A stretch of 64,000 nt of DNA from Pyropia yezoensis (taxonomy: Eukaryota > Rhodophyta > Bangiophyceae > Bangiales > Bangiaceae), in the NCBI GenBank assembly GCA_009829735.1, contig CM020618.1, positions 14,242,568-14,306,567 of the forward strand. The letters are read 5' to 3'. Shown piece by piece: positions 20,846 through 32,201 of the stretch. A program made the position numbers and the translations under genes. The first letter of the stretch is position 1. Each line of letters opens with the position of its first letter. A model generated the notes under the pieces. The model searched no databases and had not been told where the DNA came from. It was given only the letters and a program-made list of their open reading frames with translations.

Positions 20846-22520
20846 TAGCGGTCACTCGTGCCTCCAGCCGTGATTCTTGGATGTAAGGAAGGTCAGCTGC
20901 GACCGGCCCTACGACGCGTCGTACGTTCCCAGCCGGGATCCACTCCGCTGCGGTCGGCGATATAGGGGACTCTCCTCTACCAGATGTTGGTATGACGGCC
21001 ATAAGTGGCACACGTGTCAGCGAAATACTGCATTCTTAACGGGATCTGCATCTGCTGAAAGTAGCTACTGTTCTGAGAACTGTTGTGAGACGTGTTCTGA
21101 GTATTCAATTGCAAAATTCTTCAAACAACTAACGTTCACGCTTGCATGAGTCAACTACTTCAGAAGTCTCGTGAATTGTTCAAAACATACTTGCGCCTCT
21201 GTTTTTGAGGCAGTCTTGCACACAGCAACACAGTTTGATCTGCCGGTAGACAGTAATGCATGCACAATTCCATATTTCCTTCTTGGTTGCTTCTCGTTCT
21301 CCTCATCAACTCAAAAGAGAGTGTGATCTTAGCTCACGAGACTCAATCTAGTGCAACGGATCAAACGGAATGTGAGGGTTTTTTTTATTTAAGCGATTGA
21401 TGGTAGGACGCCTTGGAGCACTTTGCCGCTTTGTTGCTGGACGCGATGATTTGTGTGCTAGAGAGAGATCACTTGACCGGAATTCACATTCAGTCCATGA
21501 GTTGCCGTGTACGTGACCTTGTTACTTTCCGGTTGAGTTCCTGGTTTTTTTCGGTCGCAGAGTCCACCGTCCCACGAATTCGAGTCGCACTAAAAGTGTA
21601 TTCCATATAGCAAGGCCGGTTGGCGCGGTCCTTTTATGTCCGACCATAGCTCCGCCGATACGCGCTTGTCTTACAATCTTATTTTTGCAACGGGAAGCAC
21701 AGCTCACCAGCTCGCAGTTTTGGCATGTCTCTCTCACCTGAGTGCTATTAGTCTTCCACAGCGAATACTTCTGCGCGGCTGGGTACACAAACTCGATGAC
21801 TTCCTGCAGCTTGATGAGCTCTTGCCGGCCCGTGACGGTGCTCTGGCAAGTGGCGCTTTTGCAGAACGCTTCAAGGCATGCATGGACTTGTGGCTGAGAC
21901 AGCAGACAGATTCTTTACCGGCTCTGCGCCTCAGCGCAGTGAGGCTAAAGCCCTGTACCTTACGGAAGCCGAAAACTCGTGTTCGAGCCTGCAAACACGT
22001 GTTTCACGGCCCTGCATGGATGTGCACGGGGCCTAAAAACGTGCCAGCTGGGGCACGTTTTTCCGTGTTTGTTTGCACCAGCCTTCACGATTTCTGCCAC
22101 ACTGACACTCGAAATGCACGACATGCACGAAGTCTGCTGCACGTTTGCACCCAGTCTGCCTCAGATTCATGCAGATGAGCATGTTTCATGTACTGGGCGT
22201 GCTTGAAGGCCCGACACAGCGTTGAAGCGTGAAGGGCACTTGCGAGGAAGCTTGGATTTGACACCATCGAGAACGCGCCAACGGCCATTGTGCGGGCGGA
22301 GATGAAAAAGCCTCGTCATCGGTTGTCGAGCATGCCGACGTCGGCTGTGTCTTCCCCGCCGGTCGCCTCTGCGCTAGCGCCACACAGCGTGTACCCGTCA
22401 ACTGACTGCTCGCTTCCATCCGATCCGCGTAGCGGCAAGCAGTGTAGAACGGCGCCACATCTCCCAACAGCAGCACCTTGGCCGGGTAAGAGGCTCAGAA
22501 GCGAGTAGAAAGTGAGGGGG
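20846..22520. other. AT-richer region without a supported gene
   Basis: GC drops compared with both sides. A 180-codon frame at 21636-22178 (plus) has no recognisable domain and runs through a strong hairpin at 22035-22062, so I do not call it. A copy of the 24-base motif seen at 48323 and 49559 lies at 21590-21613. Confidence 0.4.
22035..22062. other. perfect 11-bp stem hairpin
   Basis: AAAAACGTGCC (22035-22045) and GGCACGTTTTT (22052-22062) are exact complements with a six-base loop AGCTGG. A GC stem followed by T5 could act as a terminator-like or RNA-processing structure; the role is unknown. Confidence 0.55.
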
Positions 22521-22521
22521 A

Positions 22522-22919
22522 TGAGAAGGGCAGGCAGGTGGATGCAATCAGAGCTGTGGCGGTGGTCCGTACGCGTGCACAGGGTGCCCGCAAAATGGCG
22601 CAACACCAGCAGCACCTGCGCCAGCCCCGCCCGGCGAAGAAGCACCACCAGCCCCACCAGCCGATGGGCCGCCGCCAGCGCCGCTACCATCCACGCCGCC
22701 AGCGCCGCTGCCAGCCCCGCCCGTTAACCGACTGACGCAAGCCCCACCAGCCGACGGGCCGCCGCCAGCGCCGCTGCCATCCACGCCACCAGCGCCGCTG
22801 CCAGCCCCGCCCGTTAACCGCCTTCCGCAAGCCCCACCAGCCGACATGCCGCCGCCAGCGCCGCTGCCATCCACGCCACCAGTGCCGCCGCCGGCCCCGC
22901 CCGCGGACGGACTGCCACC
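22522..22919 (+). pseudogene. proline-rich repeat gene, left part, split by nested retroelements
   Basis: The frame opens just after a TGA at about 22521, has no ATG, and may begin at a splice acceptor or be 5'-truncated. It begins with a short Cys-rich segment (GCNQSCGGGPYACTGC) and then three 30-residue Pro/Ala repeats (units like APPADGPPPAPLPSTPP). At 22919 it is cut by a solo LTR. On the far side (34966) the same Pro-rich frame continues. Removing the inserted DNA with one copy of its 5-bp duplication rejoins the two halves in frame. It could be an extensin-like wall protein; function not known. Confidence 0.6.
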
Positions 22920-22920
22920 T
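22651..22920 (+). repeat. three tandem 90-bp repeats
   Basis: Units start at 22651, 22741 and 22831, each beginning GCCCCACCAGCCGA and encoding 30 residues of Pro/Ala-rich sequence. Partial related units continue after the insertion at 34966. Confidence 0.8.
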
Positions 22921-23461
22921 GTGGTATGAAGCTCGATCCTCTCAGACACGTGTCAGTATTCCTCGCGGAAAAGGGACAGGTAACACCGAAAGAGAAGCTA
23001 CGAGAGTGGTATGCCTGTTGCCTCACGTGCCTGCTCGCAGAGCAAACAGATACGCACCGTAGTGCGCACGGGGAAGAGGAAAGCAAACGCCCAGTTGTCT
23101 TCTTCCCTGAGGGCGTGGGCCAAGGGCGCCTCGCTGTCCCTCTTAACACGCATCTGGGGGAGCTTCGGGACGTTAATCAGGTGGCCCCCCCCTTACCCCC
23201 GAGTGGCCCCGACCCGAGTCTAACCTCGTCAGGTCGGGGGCCACTATCACTACTAATTCTATTCCCACTCACTAATCTCACACTCAATTTCTCTCAAATC
23301 AAATCCCTCACAAATATGCAAAAACCCATCAGAAGTCCCTCTCTTACGTGTGGGTAGCTTAGCCCACCGCATCCCAGTGCCGGGCACGGGCCACGGTCGC
23401 CAACTATCACCACACGGCCGGCGTGTCCTGGCACCTGGTGTCTCTTGGTCGCCCTCCCAGG
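22920..23461 (-). repeat. solo LTR of element 1 family, left part (interrupted)
   Basis: Reverse-complement match to the 572-bp LTR of element 1, beginning TGTGGTATGAAGCTCGATCC. It ends abruptly at 23461, where element 2 begins. The remainder lies at 34930-34965. No internal element 1 sequence remains, so this is a solo LTR left by recombination. Flanking pentamers CCACC (22915-22919) and CCATC (34966-34970) are a slightly diverged target duplication. Confidence 0.88.
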
Positions 23462-23823
23462 TGTAGCACAATAGGGAACGGCTGCATGTCCACTCTCAGG
23501 GAACACTTACGAAGGGGGATCGGCACCAACGTCACCGGGAAGCCAAGGTTGCTGTCCTTGGAGCGCAAGCCACGGGACCAAGATGGGAGCCCAAATGGGA
23601 GGGGATTGTCGTTCTACCATGGCCGGCGGTGGATTCGCCGCCGGCTCCCTCGATACAAATCCTCGGAGACCCTACTAACTACCCTCCACCCCCAGATGCA
23701 AGTCCCTCTGGTCATGCGTAACTTACAGATACCGTGACCAGTACGGACGCCCAAATTGAAAGTTAAGAGTTAGAAGTAGTCCTCCTATATTAGGGTCACA
23801 ATATGGTCATCCATGTTGCTTGA
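23462..23823 (-). repeat. element 2 3' LTR
   Basis: 362 bp; the plus strand starts TGTAGCACAATAGGG and ends TTGCTTGA, where the other LTR has TTGCTACA. It shares its length and about 93% identity with 34568-34929. Confidence 0.9.
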
Positions 23824-23837
23824 TATCACCCCCTTAG
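23824..23837 (-). promoter_or_regulatory. element 2 polypurine tract
   Basis: On the minus strand CTAAGGGGGTGATA abuts the 3' LTR, the expected place for the plus-strand primer. Confidence 0.55.
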
Positions 23838-24408
23838 ATTCGGCCCGTCCTCGGGTTCAGTTGCATTCGGCTTTCCGATTGTAAGCGGGTCGCGCGACCG
23901 CTTACCAGTCGGGTTGGGCTTTGCGCCCTGTCGCGGCAGACACCCCTTTTCGGGGTTGTCTGAGGGGGGTGCCCCCCTTTGTGTGGTACACATACGATCC
24001 GTTTTCCGGACCGTTGAATTCCCGATGCGGGTTTTCGTGTCACGACCCCCTCTCCAGGGGGTGGTGCAAGCGGATCCGCCACCAGGCGTCTGGTGGTGGG
24101 GGGGCCCCTCTCGCGTGGACGAGTGAGTTGGGGCGGGGGCTGCCCGCGTTGCGCGGGGGCGGGTGTGGGGTGACCCCCCCCTGATTACCCTGTGTGGGGG
24201 CGTGGCCCTGACCCAAGTGCCTGGGTGGAGCGACCTCGTAGCTCGGTTGGCGCGGGTCGTCCCGCGTTGCCGTATCGCTCGTGCTGAGCTCTGTGGTTAT
24301 AAGCCTGGGTGCCCGCGCTTCCCTGGCTCGTCCCTGTGCATTCCCCGTTCCGGGTCGAGCCGGCTGCGGCTTCTTGGCACGGGGAACCCCTGCTACCCCG
24401 GATCCACC

Positions 24409-26772
24409 ATGTCGGACCCCCAGGAGCCCGGGGGCACGGACGAACTCCTGCTTGAGGAGGAGGAGGTGATGCAGGGCGACGTTCCCGTCGCGGACACCGC
24501 TGCCGAGTGCTTCTTTGCCAGCTCGTCGGAGGACGACGATTCGGGTGACCGTACGCGTGTCGGCGGCGGGCCCGCCGGGCGAAATGTCGTCCATCTGCAG
24601 CGGCACGACGGCGCCGTCGAGGGGCGGTCAGCCGCGTGTGGCAACTCCTCTTCCTACTCCTCCGGCGGCCCGGATGGGTCCTGTCGCCAATGCCGGCGCG
24701 GCGCTACCTCAACATGGTGCAGCCTCTGCTGCTGATGGTCGTGGAGGCTCCCCAGCCGGGACGGTGCGTCAAGATGGTGCGGGTACCGGCCCGGTTGGTG
24801 GTCCGTTCGCGGGGGCGGTATGAGGGTCTACCCCATCCGTCCCCGTTGTGCCCTCGTCGGGCCGGGGTGGTGACGATGCATTTCCCGCGGTGCCGCGGGC
24901 GACTGTCCGTCAAGATGTGTCTTCTCCGATGGCGGTGGACTCCGGGAGTTACTCCGGGCGGGCGCCCGCCCTTCTTCTTCCTCCTCGCCCCCGTGCGCCT
25001 GCGGCGCCGGCCCTTCTGCCGGTGGGGCTTCCCGCGGCGCCGCCGATTCTTCCTGGCCCCGCCCGGGTTGCCCCGCTAGGTGGCGGCGTCGCCTTGGTGG
25101 TGGGACACCCCCCTTTGTCGGTTGCCGACTTCGTGGCTCGGGTTCGAGGCCATGCCGTACAAGAGTCCATGGACTCCGCGGGGCGGATGCGGGTGGACTT
25201 CCACCCACCGAGCTACCGGGAGGTTCCTCCCGGCGTATCAAGTTGGACCCGAATTGGGAGCGGGAGTTGGCGCGGCTGGTCAACCAGCCGAATGCGGCCC
25301 GCGTTGAGCATCATTGAATACTGAGTCAGCCGGACGACCGGCATGCCCAGCTCTGGCGCACCCGGGTCGGGCGGGGTGAGGTCTTCCTCAACCCCGCGTT
25401 CGGGGTATGCGACTTGGTTGATCCCGCGTTGCCGCAGGACGTTGACTACCCGGCTAGTGCTCGGGGGTTTGCAGCCGCTGTGACCCCTGTTGCGTTCGAG
25501 CACACCGTGCCCGATACCGGCCGGTATCCCGGGTTTGAGTGCTGCCCGGGGATATCCCCGTATCTGACGTTGACGGCGCCGTACCCGCCGATGGCGGGGC
25601 TGAAGTCGGCGTCGAGCTGGCGACGCAACCATTGTGTCATGGCGGATGCGTTCTGCACCGATATAACGTGTGCGTTGCAGACCTGTAACGGTCGCGTGCC
25701 GGTGTACACTCCAGTGCGCCCGCCTCTATGGCAGGAGGGGTGGGAACCCGCCCCGGCTTTCCGGTTTGACACCGACTCGTGCCTCCGATACTTCGGTACT
25801 GTGTTGGCCTGTCGGCCTGTCCACCCGTTGCAGGGGACCTTCACCCTCGAGGTTATCCTCGGGCAGGCTTCCTCCTTCCTGTTGTCCGTCCGTCGGCAGG
25901 GGCGGCTGTTTCATCTTCCGAAGGGTGTCCGTCGGCATATTGGGGAGCTGGGCGTTGAAGCCATTGCTTCCAAGACGGGGTTGGCTTGTGAGTCCGAGGC
26001 CCTTCTGGCCGTTCACGATGACGTGAACTGGGCAGAGGTGTTGAAACTACCCCCGTACCTGAATCCGCAGGCTCGGCTGCCCCCTTGCCTCGTCACTTGT
26101 TGCGCATCCGGCGCACTCAGCCGGGTGAGCCCAGTTACCGTGAGTGGGCATCCACCGAGGCTGTTCCTGACCTGGGTATTCTCATGGTTATCCATGACCC
26201 TCTTCAGACCATAGCCCCGTGGTTCGGTAACCCGATACCGGCGGGGGCTCGCCGTCGTCCCCGAGAGTGGGACTGTACGGGTGGGGAGCGTGAGGCGTCC
26301 CGTCTTCGGGCTGAGTCCCGCCGTGCTTACGGTGGAGCCCCTTCCATGGGATCCTACCGTGCCTCGTATCAGGCGGCACCGGCTCCGGTGGTAGCCGTAT
26401 CGGCTCCTGTGGCTCCTCTGGCCGCGCCGGTGTCTCCTTCCGTGCCTGTCATGCCGGACGGGGGTCCCCGTCTATGGTATGAGGGCGATGACGCCCTCAT
26501 TTCCAGCGAGCTGCGGGAGGGTCTCTCTGATAGCTGGGGGGATGTCCCCCCAGGTGGTGCGCTGGTTGGCATCGCGCGCTGCTTCGGTACGGGTGCTGGA
26601 CCGCCTCCAGATTGCTCTGGAGGAAGTGGAGGCTGGTCGCGGCACCCTCCTGGAGCTATGCACTGAGGTACCTTATGCGATTGACCGTCGCGAGATTGCC
26701 GACCGGTGGAGTATGGAGGTGTACGCGTCTACGCGTGAGTGGCCTCGTTCGGGCAGCGGAGGTACCTCCTGA
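24409..26772 (+). pseudogene. element 2 antisense ORF, frameshifted
   Basis: The ORF starts at ATG 24409 (CCACCATGT). Coding character moves through at least four frame segments: 24409-24735, ~24848-25324, 25414-26214, then 26085-26666 and the frame of 26479-26772. The N terminus is acidic (ELLLEEEEVMQ...SSSEDDDSG). The middle (25414-26100) is a globular region with several Cys and Trp. A Pro/Ala/Val linker follows, then a short helical C-terminal domain (LDRLQIALEEVEAGRGTLLE). Position, orientation and the order globular domain, Pro/Ala linker, helical domain match the antisense ORF of element 1, although I see no clear residue identity between them. Confidence 0.6.
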
Positions 26773-27166
26773 AGAGTGCCGTTGCTGTGAGGGAGAGGGA
26801 CCCGGTGACCCTTATGGTGGCCGGGTAGTAGTGAGTATAAACTCATCCCCCGCTGGGGCGTTTGCATGATTCTGCTGGCTGCCTTCGGGGAGTACCCCGT
26901 CTGCCTCAGCAGTGGCTTGGCTTGGGTTTTCTTACGCCCCCAACCCATCCTGGTTGGGTAATACTCGTGAAGGTCAACCTTCCTCTGTCCGTCACTTGCC
27001 CCATGGATGAAGGTGTACCTTCGTGTAAGCCTCAGGTTACTTCGAAATTATCGGAGTTATTCATGTCCTTCAAGTAACACTTGTTAAAGTCAGTTGCCCA
27101 CTTAGTTTGCCAAAGTCCGCTCCGACCTCGTGAACCTAAGTAGTGCCGAATCCATGTGACACCCTA

Positions 27167-27285
27167 TAGTGCGTCCCATAAAAAGTGGACGTGCACGTGT
27201 CGTGATCATGTCGAATGTCGGCCACTGGACCAATCAAACCCACACTGCACGACCCGTGCACGTCCACTTTTTACGGGACGCACAA
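27167..27285. mobile_element. 119-bp mariner-like MITE
   Basis: Terminal inverted repeats of about 35 bp begin TAGTGCGTCCC on the left and TTGTGCGTCCC (reverse complement of the right end), with three mismatches overall by eye. The element is flanked by TA on both sides (27165-27166, 27286-27287), the Tc1/mariner target duplication. The interior is only about 50 bp and codes for nothing. It lies just past the stop of the element 2 chromodomain frame. Confidence 0.8.
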
Positions 27286-27288
27286 TAC

Positions 27289-30200
27289 TTAGTAGGTATA
27301 AGCCTCACCCTCCAACAGCCGAGGTCGGTGTCGGTTGGGTTCTTTCAGTAGGCGTCGTCGCCTCATGTAAGGCATGAGAAGTTGGCGGGATATCTTCGCC
27401 GCCTCTTCCCAGGTGGGTGTGTCGTATCCGACCCGCATCACCTTCACGTACCAGGGTCCTGGTAGGTGAAGGTCGGTGCGTCCGACCACGCTCTCTACTT
27501 GGTATGGAATCCCATCCGGTCCCACCGGGTCATCTGACCGGTGCGTAGTAAGCGCTTCATGTAGCAACCCAGCCGGTACCGGCTGTGGCTGTTCCGGCTT
27601 CGGAGCAGGTGTCACATCATTGAGATTGATGCGTTGTATCTCCGTATCGGAGTGCAGGATGACAGAGTGATCATCTCTGTGTAGGATCTGGTACGGTCCC
27701 TTGACCGGTTGCATAAGCGTGTTCCGTCGGAACTTCTGGTGTCTGATATAGACCCAGTCACCTGTTACCAGGGCTGCGTTGTGTACCCGTAGTCGGGCGT
27801 CGAAGTTCTTCTCGTATCGACGCTGGGTTCGGTCAAGGGCACCCTTGAGCTCAGGTATCATCCACGATAGCTTGGCCAACCAAGCTAAGTGGGTCCGTTC
27901 GGCGGGTCGGCCCTTCGGTATGTCATACGCAGTGCATCTGCCCGGTAGCAGCGTCAGGTTACCGACGCCCATCGGCATGACCCACTCCAGTGGTGCACTG
28001 GTGGTGCTCCGGTGGGCCTGGCATTATATGCCAGGGTTAATACGGACAGGAGCCTGTCCCACGTGTTATTGTGTTCCGCCACGTAGCATTGGAGCATCTT
28101 GACGATGGTGCGGTTGAACCGTTCCACCTGCCCGTTGGATTGCGGGTGGTATTCGGTTGCCCGACGTGGCTCGATACCGACCATGCCCATGACCTTAGTG
28201 CAGAATGCTGACGTAAGGTCTGCTCCGTTGTCGGAGAGGAGTTGCTTCATTACTCCGTAAGCACTGATGCAGTGGTCAACCACTGCGTTCATGATCGTGT
28301 AGGCCGTGTCATTCGGGATGTCTACTGCTCGTGACAGCTTAGTAAAGCGGTCCGACATGACCAGGCTGTACCTGCTCCCTTCTTCCGTTACCGGAAGTGG
28401 CCCAAGTATGTCGATAGCGACCTGCTCGTTGGACCCATCGGGGGGGAATAGTTTCATAGCGGATGCCCGCCTATGAAAACTCATACGATTCCGTGCACAC
28501 GGGTGGCATCCCCGCACGTGCTCGACTACGTCGACGGCCATGACTGGCCAGTAGAAGAACTTCCGCATTGCTGCGAACATGCGGGATCCCCCCGGGTGTC
28601 CGGCTGTAGAGTTCTCGTGTTCTCGTTCCATGACGGCTTGTCGTAAGGATACGGGAACCACGATTTGATGTCGTCTATCGGCGGGTGCCCGCCGGTATAT
28701 GAGTCCGTCTTCATTCTCGGAGGAGATGCCAGCCGTGCCGCCCAGGAGGTTAGCGCGATGGCGTTTACAGTCATCGTCATTGGCCTGTTCCTCGCGGAAG
28801 TCCGCGAGGGTTGATGGGCACGCCAGGTGCGCCATGGTATGGTCAACCATATCTCTGGTGGCGTTACCCACCATGCAAACCGGTACCACCGAGATGTCCT
28901 CGTCCACTTGTCGGGTATCCCCGCTTGGTGTATCGAGTGGCGACAGCGTGTCTCCCAGACGACGGGTAGCGCCGGTTTTAGATATGGTCCGGAAGTCGCG
29001 CTCGGCCATCTTTAGCGTCCACCGGGCTAGCCGTCCATGGCTGTCGGAAACCTTGTCACCAAGGTTTTGGAGCCATCGTTAAGGTTCGTGGTCGGACCTC
29101 ACGATGAACCTGGATCCTTACCGGTATGGCCGGAGCAGTTGCACCGCCTATATGACTCTGAGGCACTCGCGCTCGGTGGCAATATAGTTGCGCTCAGCCG
29201 GTTTGAGTGTCTGGCTGAAGTACCCCACCGGATGAAGGTCCGGGATAGCATTATCGGTACCGATGAGTGTCTCTCCCTGTCACAGGGTGCATCCCACTTG
29301 GGTATCGCAGGCATCGACGTCGATGACGAAGGTCCCGCGTCAATGCAGCGACGAAAGCACGGGTGGGGCTAGCAGGGCTTGCTTGAGCAGCTTAAATGCC
29401 TCTCCCTCGCCCGGTGAGGGAGGTTGGAGTACCTTTGGCAAGGCGCTGCTCTTCAGAACCGTTCACGGTTTGGCTGTACGAGCGAAGTCATTGACGAACC
29501 GTCGGTATACGTTGGACATCCCTAGGAAGCTTTTCAGCTTTGTCTGGGTGGTCGCGTATCGCGCATCCCGGAGTGCCCGGGTATCAGCTTCGAGCACTCC
29601 CAGTTTACCTGGTGTGATCTGGTGACCCAGATACTCGACGGTCTGTTGAAAGAAGGCGCACTTCTTGAGACGCAGGGTCACCCCGGCGTTCCGCAAGAGG
29701 GTGAGTACCTCCTCGACATGTTGCACATGGTCATCCATGTTACGCGAGAAGACGATGACATCGTCCGGGTACAACAGGCAGTTACGCCACTTCACTCCCG
29801 ACAGTGTAATGTCGATGGCCCGCTGGAATGTGGCGGGGGCGTTGGACAATCCGAAGGGCATCCTGAGGAGCTCGTACACTCCACTGTGACAGACGAATGC
29901 TGTCTTGGGGATATCCTCCTCAGCAACTGGGATCTGCCAGTACCCGGGATCGCAGTCGATGGTGGTAAACACTGCGGCTTCCCCCAGGGAGTCGACACAC
30001 TCGTCCATCCTTGGTAAAGGGTATTAGTCTTTCTTGGTGACCAAGTTGAGGCGTCGATAATCGATGCAGAACCGAGGGGTTTGATCCTTCTTCGGGACGA
30101 TAACGACTGGGGCGCCCCACTCCGACATCGAAGGTCCGATCACCTTAGCTTCGCTCATCCTCTTCAATTCTCTGTCAACGATCTCTCGTTGCATGGGTCC

Positions 30201-31789
30201 CGCTCGGTGCGGTTGCGACCGCGCTGGTCGTGCACCTGGTACCAGGTCTATACGATGTTGGGTTGCCCCAATGGTACCCAGGGCCCCGCCGGTCGTCATA
30301 ACGTCATACTTTCTTAGCATCCGTCGTACCTCTTCGGCTACCGAAGGGGAAAGGTGGTCGAGGTCAGCCTCGGCCAGTGCCTTCAAGGCTTCTTGGTATT
30401 TCGGCGGGGTGTCCGCCGGATCTGATAGTTGGTTAGGCCTTCCGGCGTCGGGGTCCCTGAGCTCGGTGGTCTCGGCAACCGCCAGTACATCAAGTGACTC
30501 CACTTGACCTTTCTAGTCGGGGGTAAGGATGTCTCCTTCGTCGAGTTCGGTGATCCCGAGGATAGTCCCCTTCGGAAAGGTGACTGCCTTACGGCGATAG
30601 TTCCCCATCACGAGCAGTGATAACCCCTCGTTGGGAGGTCCACGATACCGTTGGCCATGGTCAACCCATGGCGCTTGTAGGTTCGTAGGTTGGACTGGAC
30701 TCTGCAGATGCCTGCTGGGTCACAGTTAATCGGGAGGACTGTCTCCAATAACGGCTGGAAGCGAGTCCGCTTCGCCAGCCGGAGTGCCTTCGGCTCTACG
30801 CTTGCGTACACCTCAGCGACGTTAGCGTGGCTCCCTCGTAGCGTCAGGTCCCTGACGATAGCTGTCTGTCCTCTCTTCGTCCCGTCGACTTCTTGCAGCT
30901 CAACGGTCCTCCGGCCTGGCCGGATGTCGTCCACGTGAATGTTGATGAAGGTGCACCCCAGTATGCAGGGCATAGATGGGGCCTCACATACCAGGAAGTC
31001 GACTTCCGTCGTGAGTTCCCCGATGTTGACCCGCAGCGACATCGCTGCGGTTGTACGAACGAGACGACCATTCGCATCCTTGATCGTGGGTCCCCGAGTC
31101 ACTCTGACTCGCGGGAGCCACTTGTCCAGGAGGGTATCCTTCCGGATCAGGTTACGTCCAGCCCCTGTATCCAGTACAGGGTAATACGATCGGGTCGACT
31201 GGGGGTCAACCCCCAGTGTGGCTGATACCTTGAAGTTCTCCAAGGTGAACAGTACGTGGCCTACACCGATATCCGGTGTAGCTCGAGCATCCTGGACAGG
31301 GCCCTTGTCTGGTTCAACGTGACGGGGCTTCCCGTACTCACCTCCCTTCCCTGGAGAGTGTTTATCAATCCCCTGACGCCGTGTCGTCGGGGCCGGATGG
31401 TGTACCCGGGGACTGATGCGGCGTCGGCTCAACCGCGATCTCCGCGGGGATCTCCGCGCGGCAGTCCGAGGTGGCTTGATAGGGTTGCCCCAGCGACCTC
31501 GTGTCGTCCTTACTCTCACTCGTTTCCCGCGCTTGGCCGGGTACTGTCTTCCGGGGTATCCGGGAGAGGAGGTGTAGCGTAAAGGGACCCAGATTCCCGG
31601 ACCCAGAAGCCACAACCACACACACAGAGACCACAGTCCAAAGCCCAGGAAGGAACAGGTAAGAGCCCTTGCTGATCCACTCGCCCGCCACGATACGAGG
31701 CAAAGGTAAACAGGACAAAAGCGCGAGGGAGAAGGAACCCAAAGTACTGTTGATTTTACAAGATGGCCCCGGGGAGATCCCCGGAGCAC
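27289..31789 (-). pseudogene. pol: element 2 pol, decayed
   Basis: Blocks from right to left: protease (VLDTGAGRNL) in the frame 31789-30608, whose first ~150 residues do not look like pol; reverse transcriptase in 30503-29463 with a TAA at 30024 and YPDD in place of the usual YLDD or YVDD; RNase H remnants (FVIDVDACDTQ) at about 29400-29300 with several TGA codons; integrase in 29009-27954 with D (AIDILGP), D (LLSDNGA) and E (GQVERFN), the last two 35 residues apart; and, after a frameshift near 27980, a C-terminal part ending with a chromodomain-like sequence (TWEEAAKIS) at 27289. The catalytic integrase residues persist but the polyprotein is broken in at least four places. Confidence 0.9.
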
Positions 31790-32060
31790 CCCTCAAGAAC
31801 CTCCCCCCCTGGCCCCTCCAGGGGCACTGGGCGAGGCCCCCAGAGGGCGCCCCCAGCGGGCCAAGTGCCAGCAAGGCACCGGCTGCTCACCCGGCCAACA
31901 CACAAAAAGCAAGCGAAATCCCCCCACACACAAATGTCAATCCCCAAAAAAAACCCAGTGGGAAAAAGGGGAAAGACACGAAATCACGCAAGGAACAAAT
32001 GCGAAAAATCAAACAAATAACCCAAAGGTGAGTATGCCCCAACCCGGCAAGTCCACCGCT
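31600..32060. other. A-rich patch inside element 2
   Basis: Composition changes sharply on the plus strand to A-rich, low-complexity sequence (for example 31940-32030), between the gag and protease frames. A plus-strand frame at 31669-32031 is Lys-rich at its end and finishes beside a near-perfect splice donor AAAG|GTGAGTATG at about 32029. It matches no known part of a chromovirus and may be inserted DNA or an untranslated segment. Confidence 0.4.
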
Positions 32061-32201
32061 CCGGGTGACCAATCAGGGCACCGGGCGTGTCGCCACTGCC
32101 CCGGGCCACCGATGCAGGGATCCTCGGCCAGCGCGTGGTTCCACGTAACGCTGCCAGCCGGGTCCCAAGTCAGCCTACCGGGTTCCAACGGTCCCAGGGG
32201 C

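Noticed and set aside
21636..22178. 180-codon frame as a gene
   Set aside because: No domain, passes through a perfect hairpin, and composition is like its surroundings.
22651..22920. CRISPR-like array
   Set aside because: The 90-bp units are directly adjacent, have no spacers and encode a continuous Pro-rich protein.
22548..22949. Gly-rich 133-codon minus frame
   Set aside because: It is the exact complement of the Pro-rich repeat frame, which continues in phase on the far side of the nested insertion; the minus frame also runs into the LTR.
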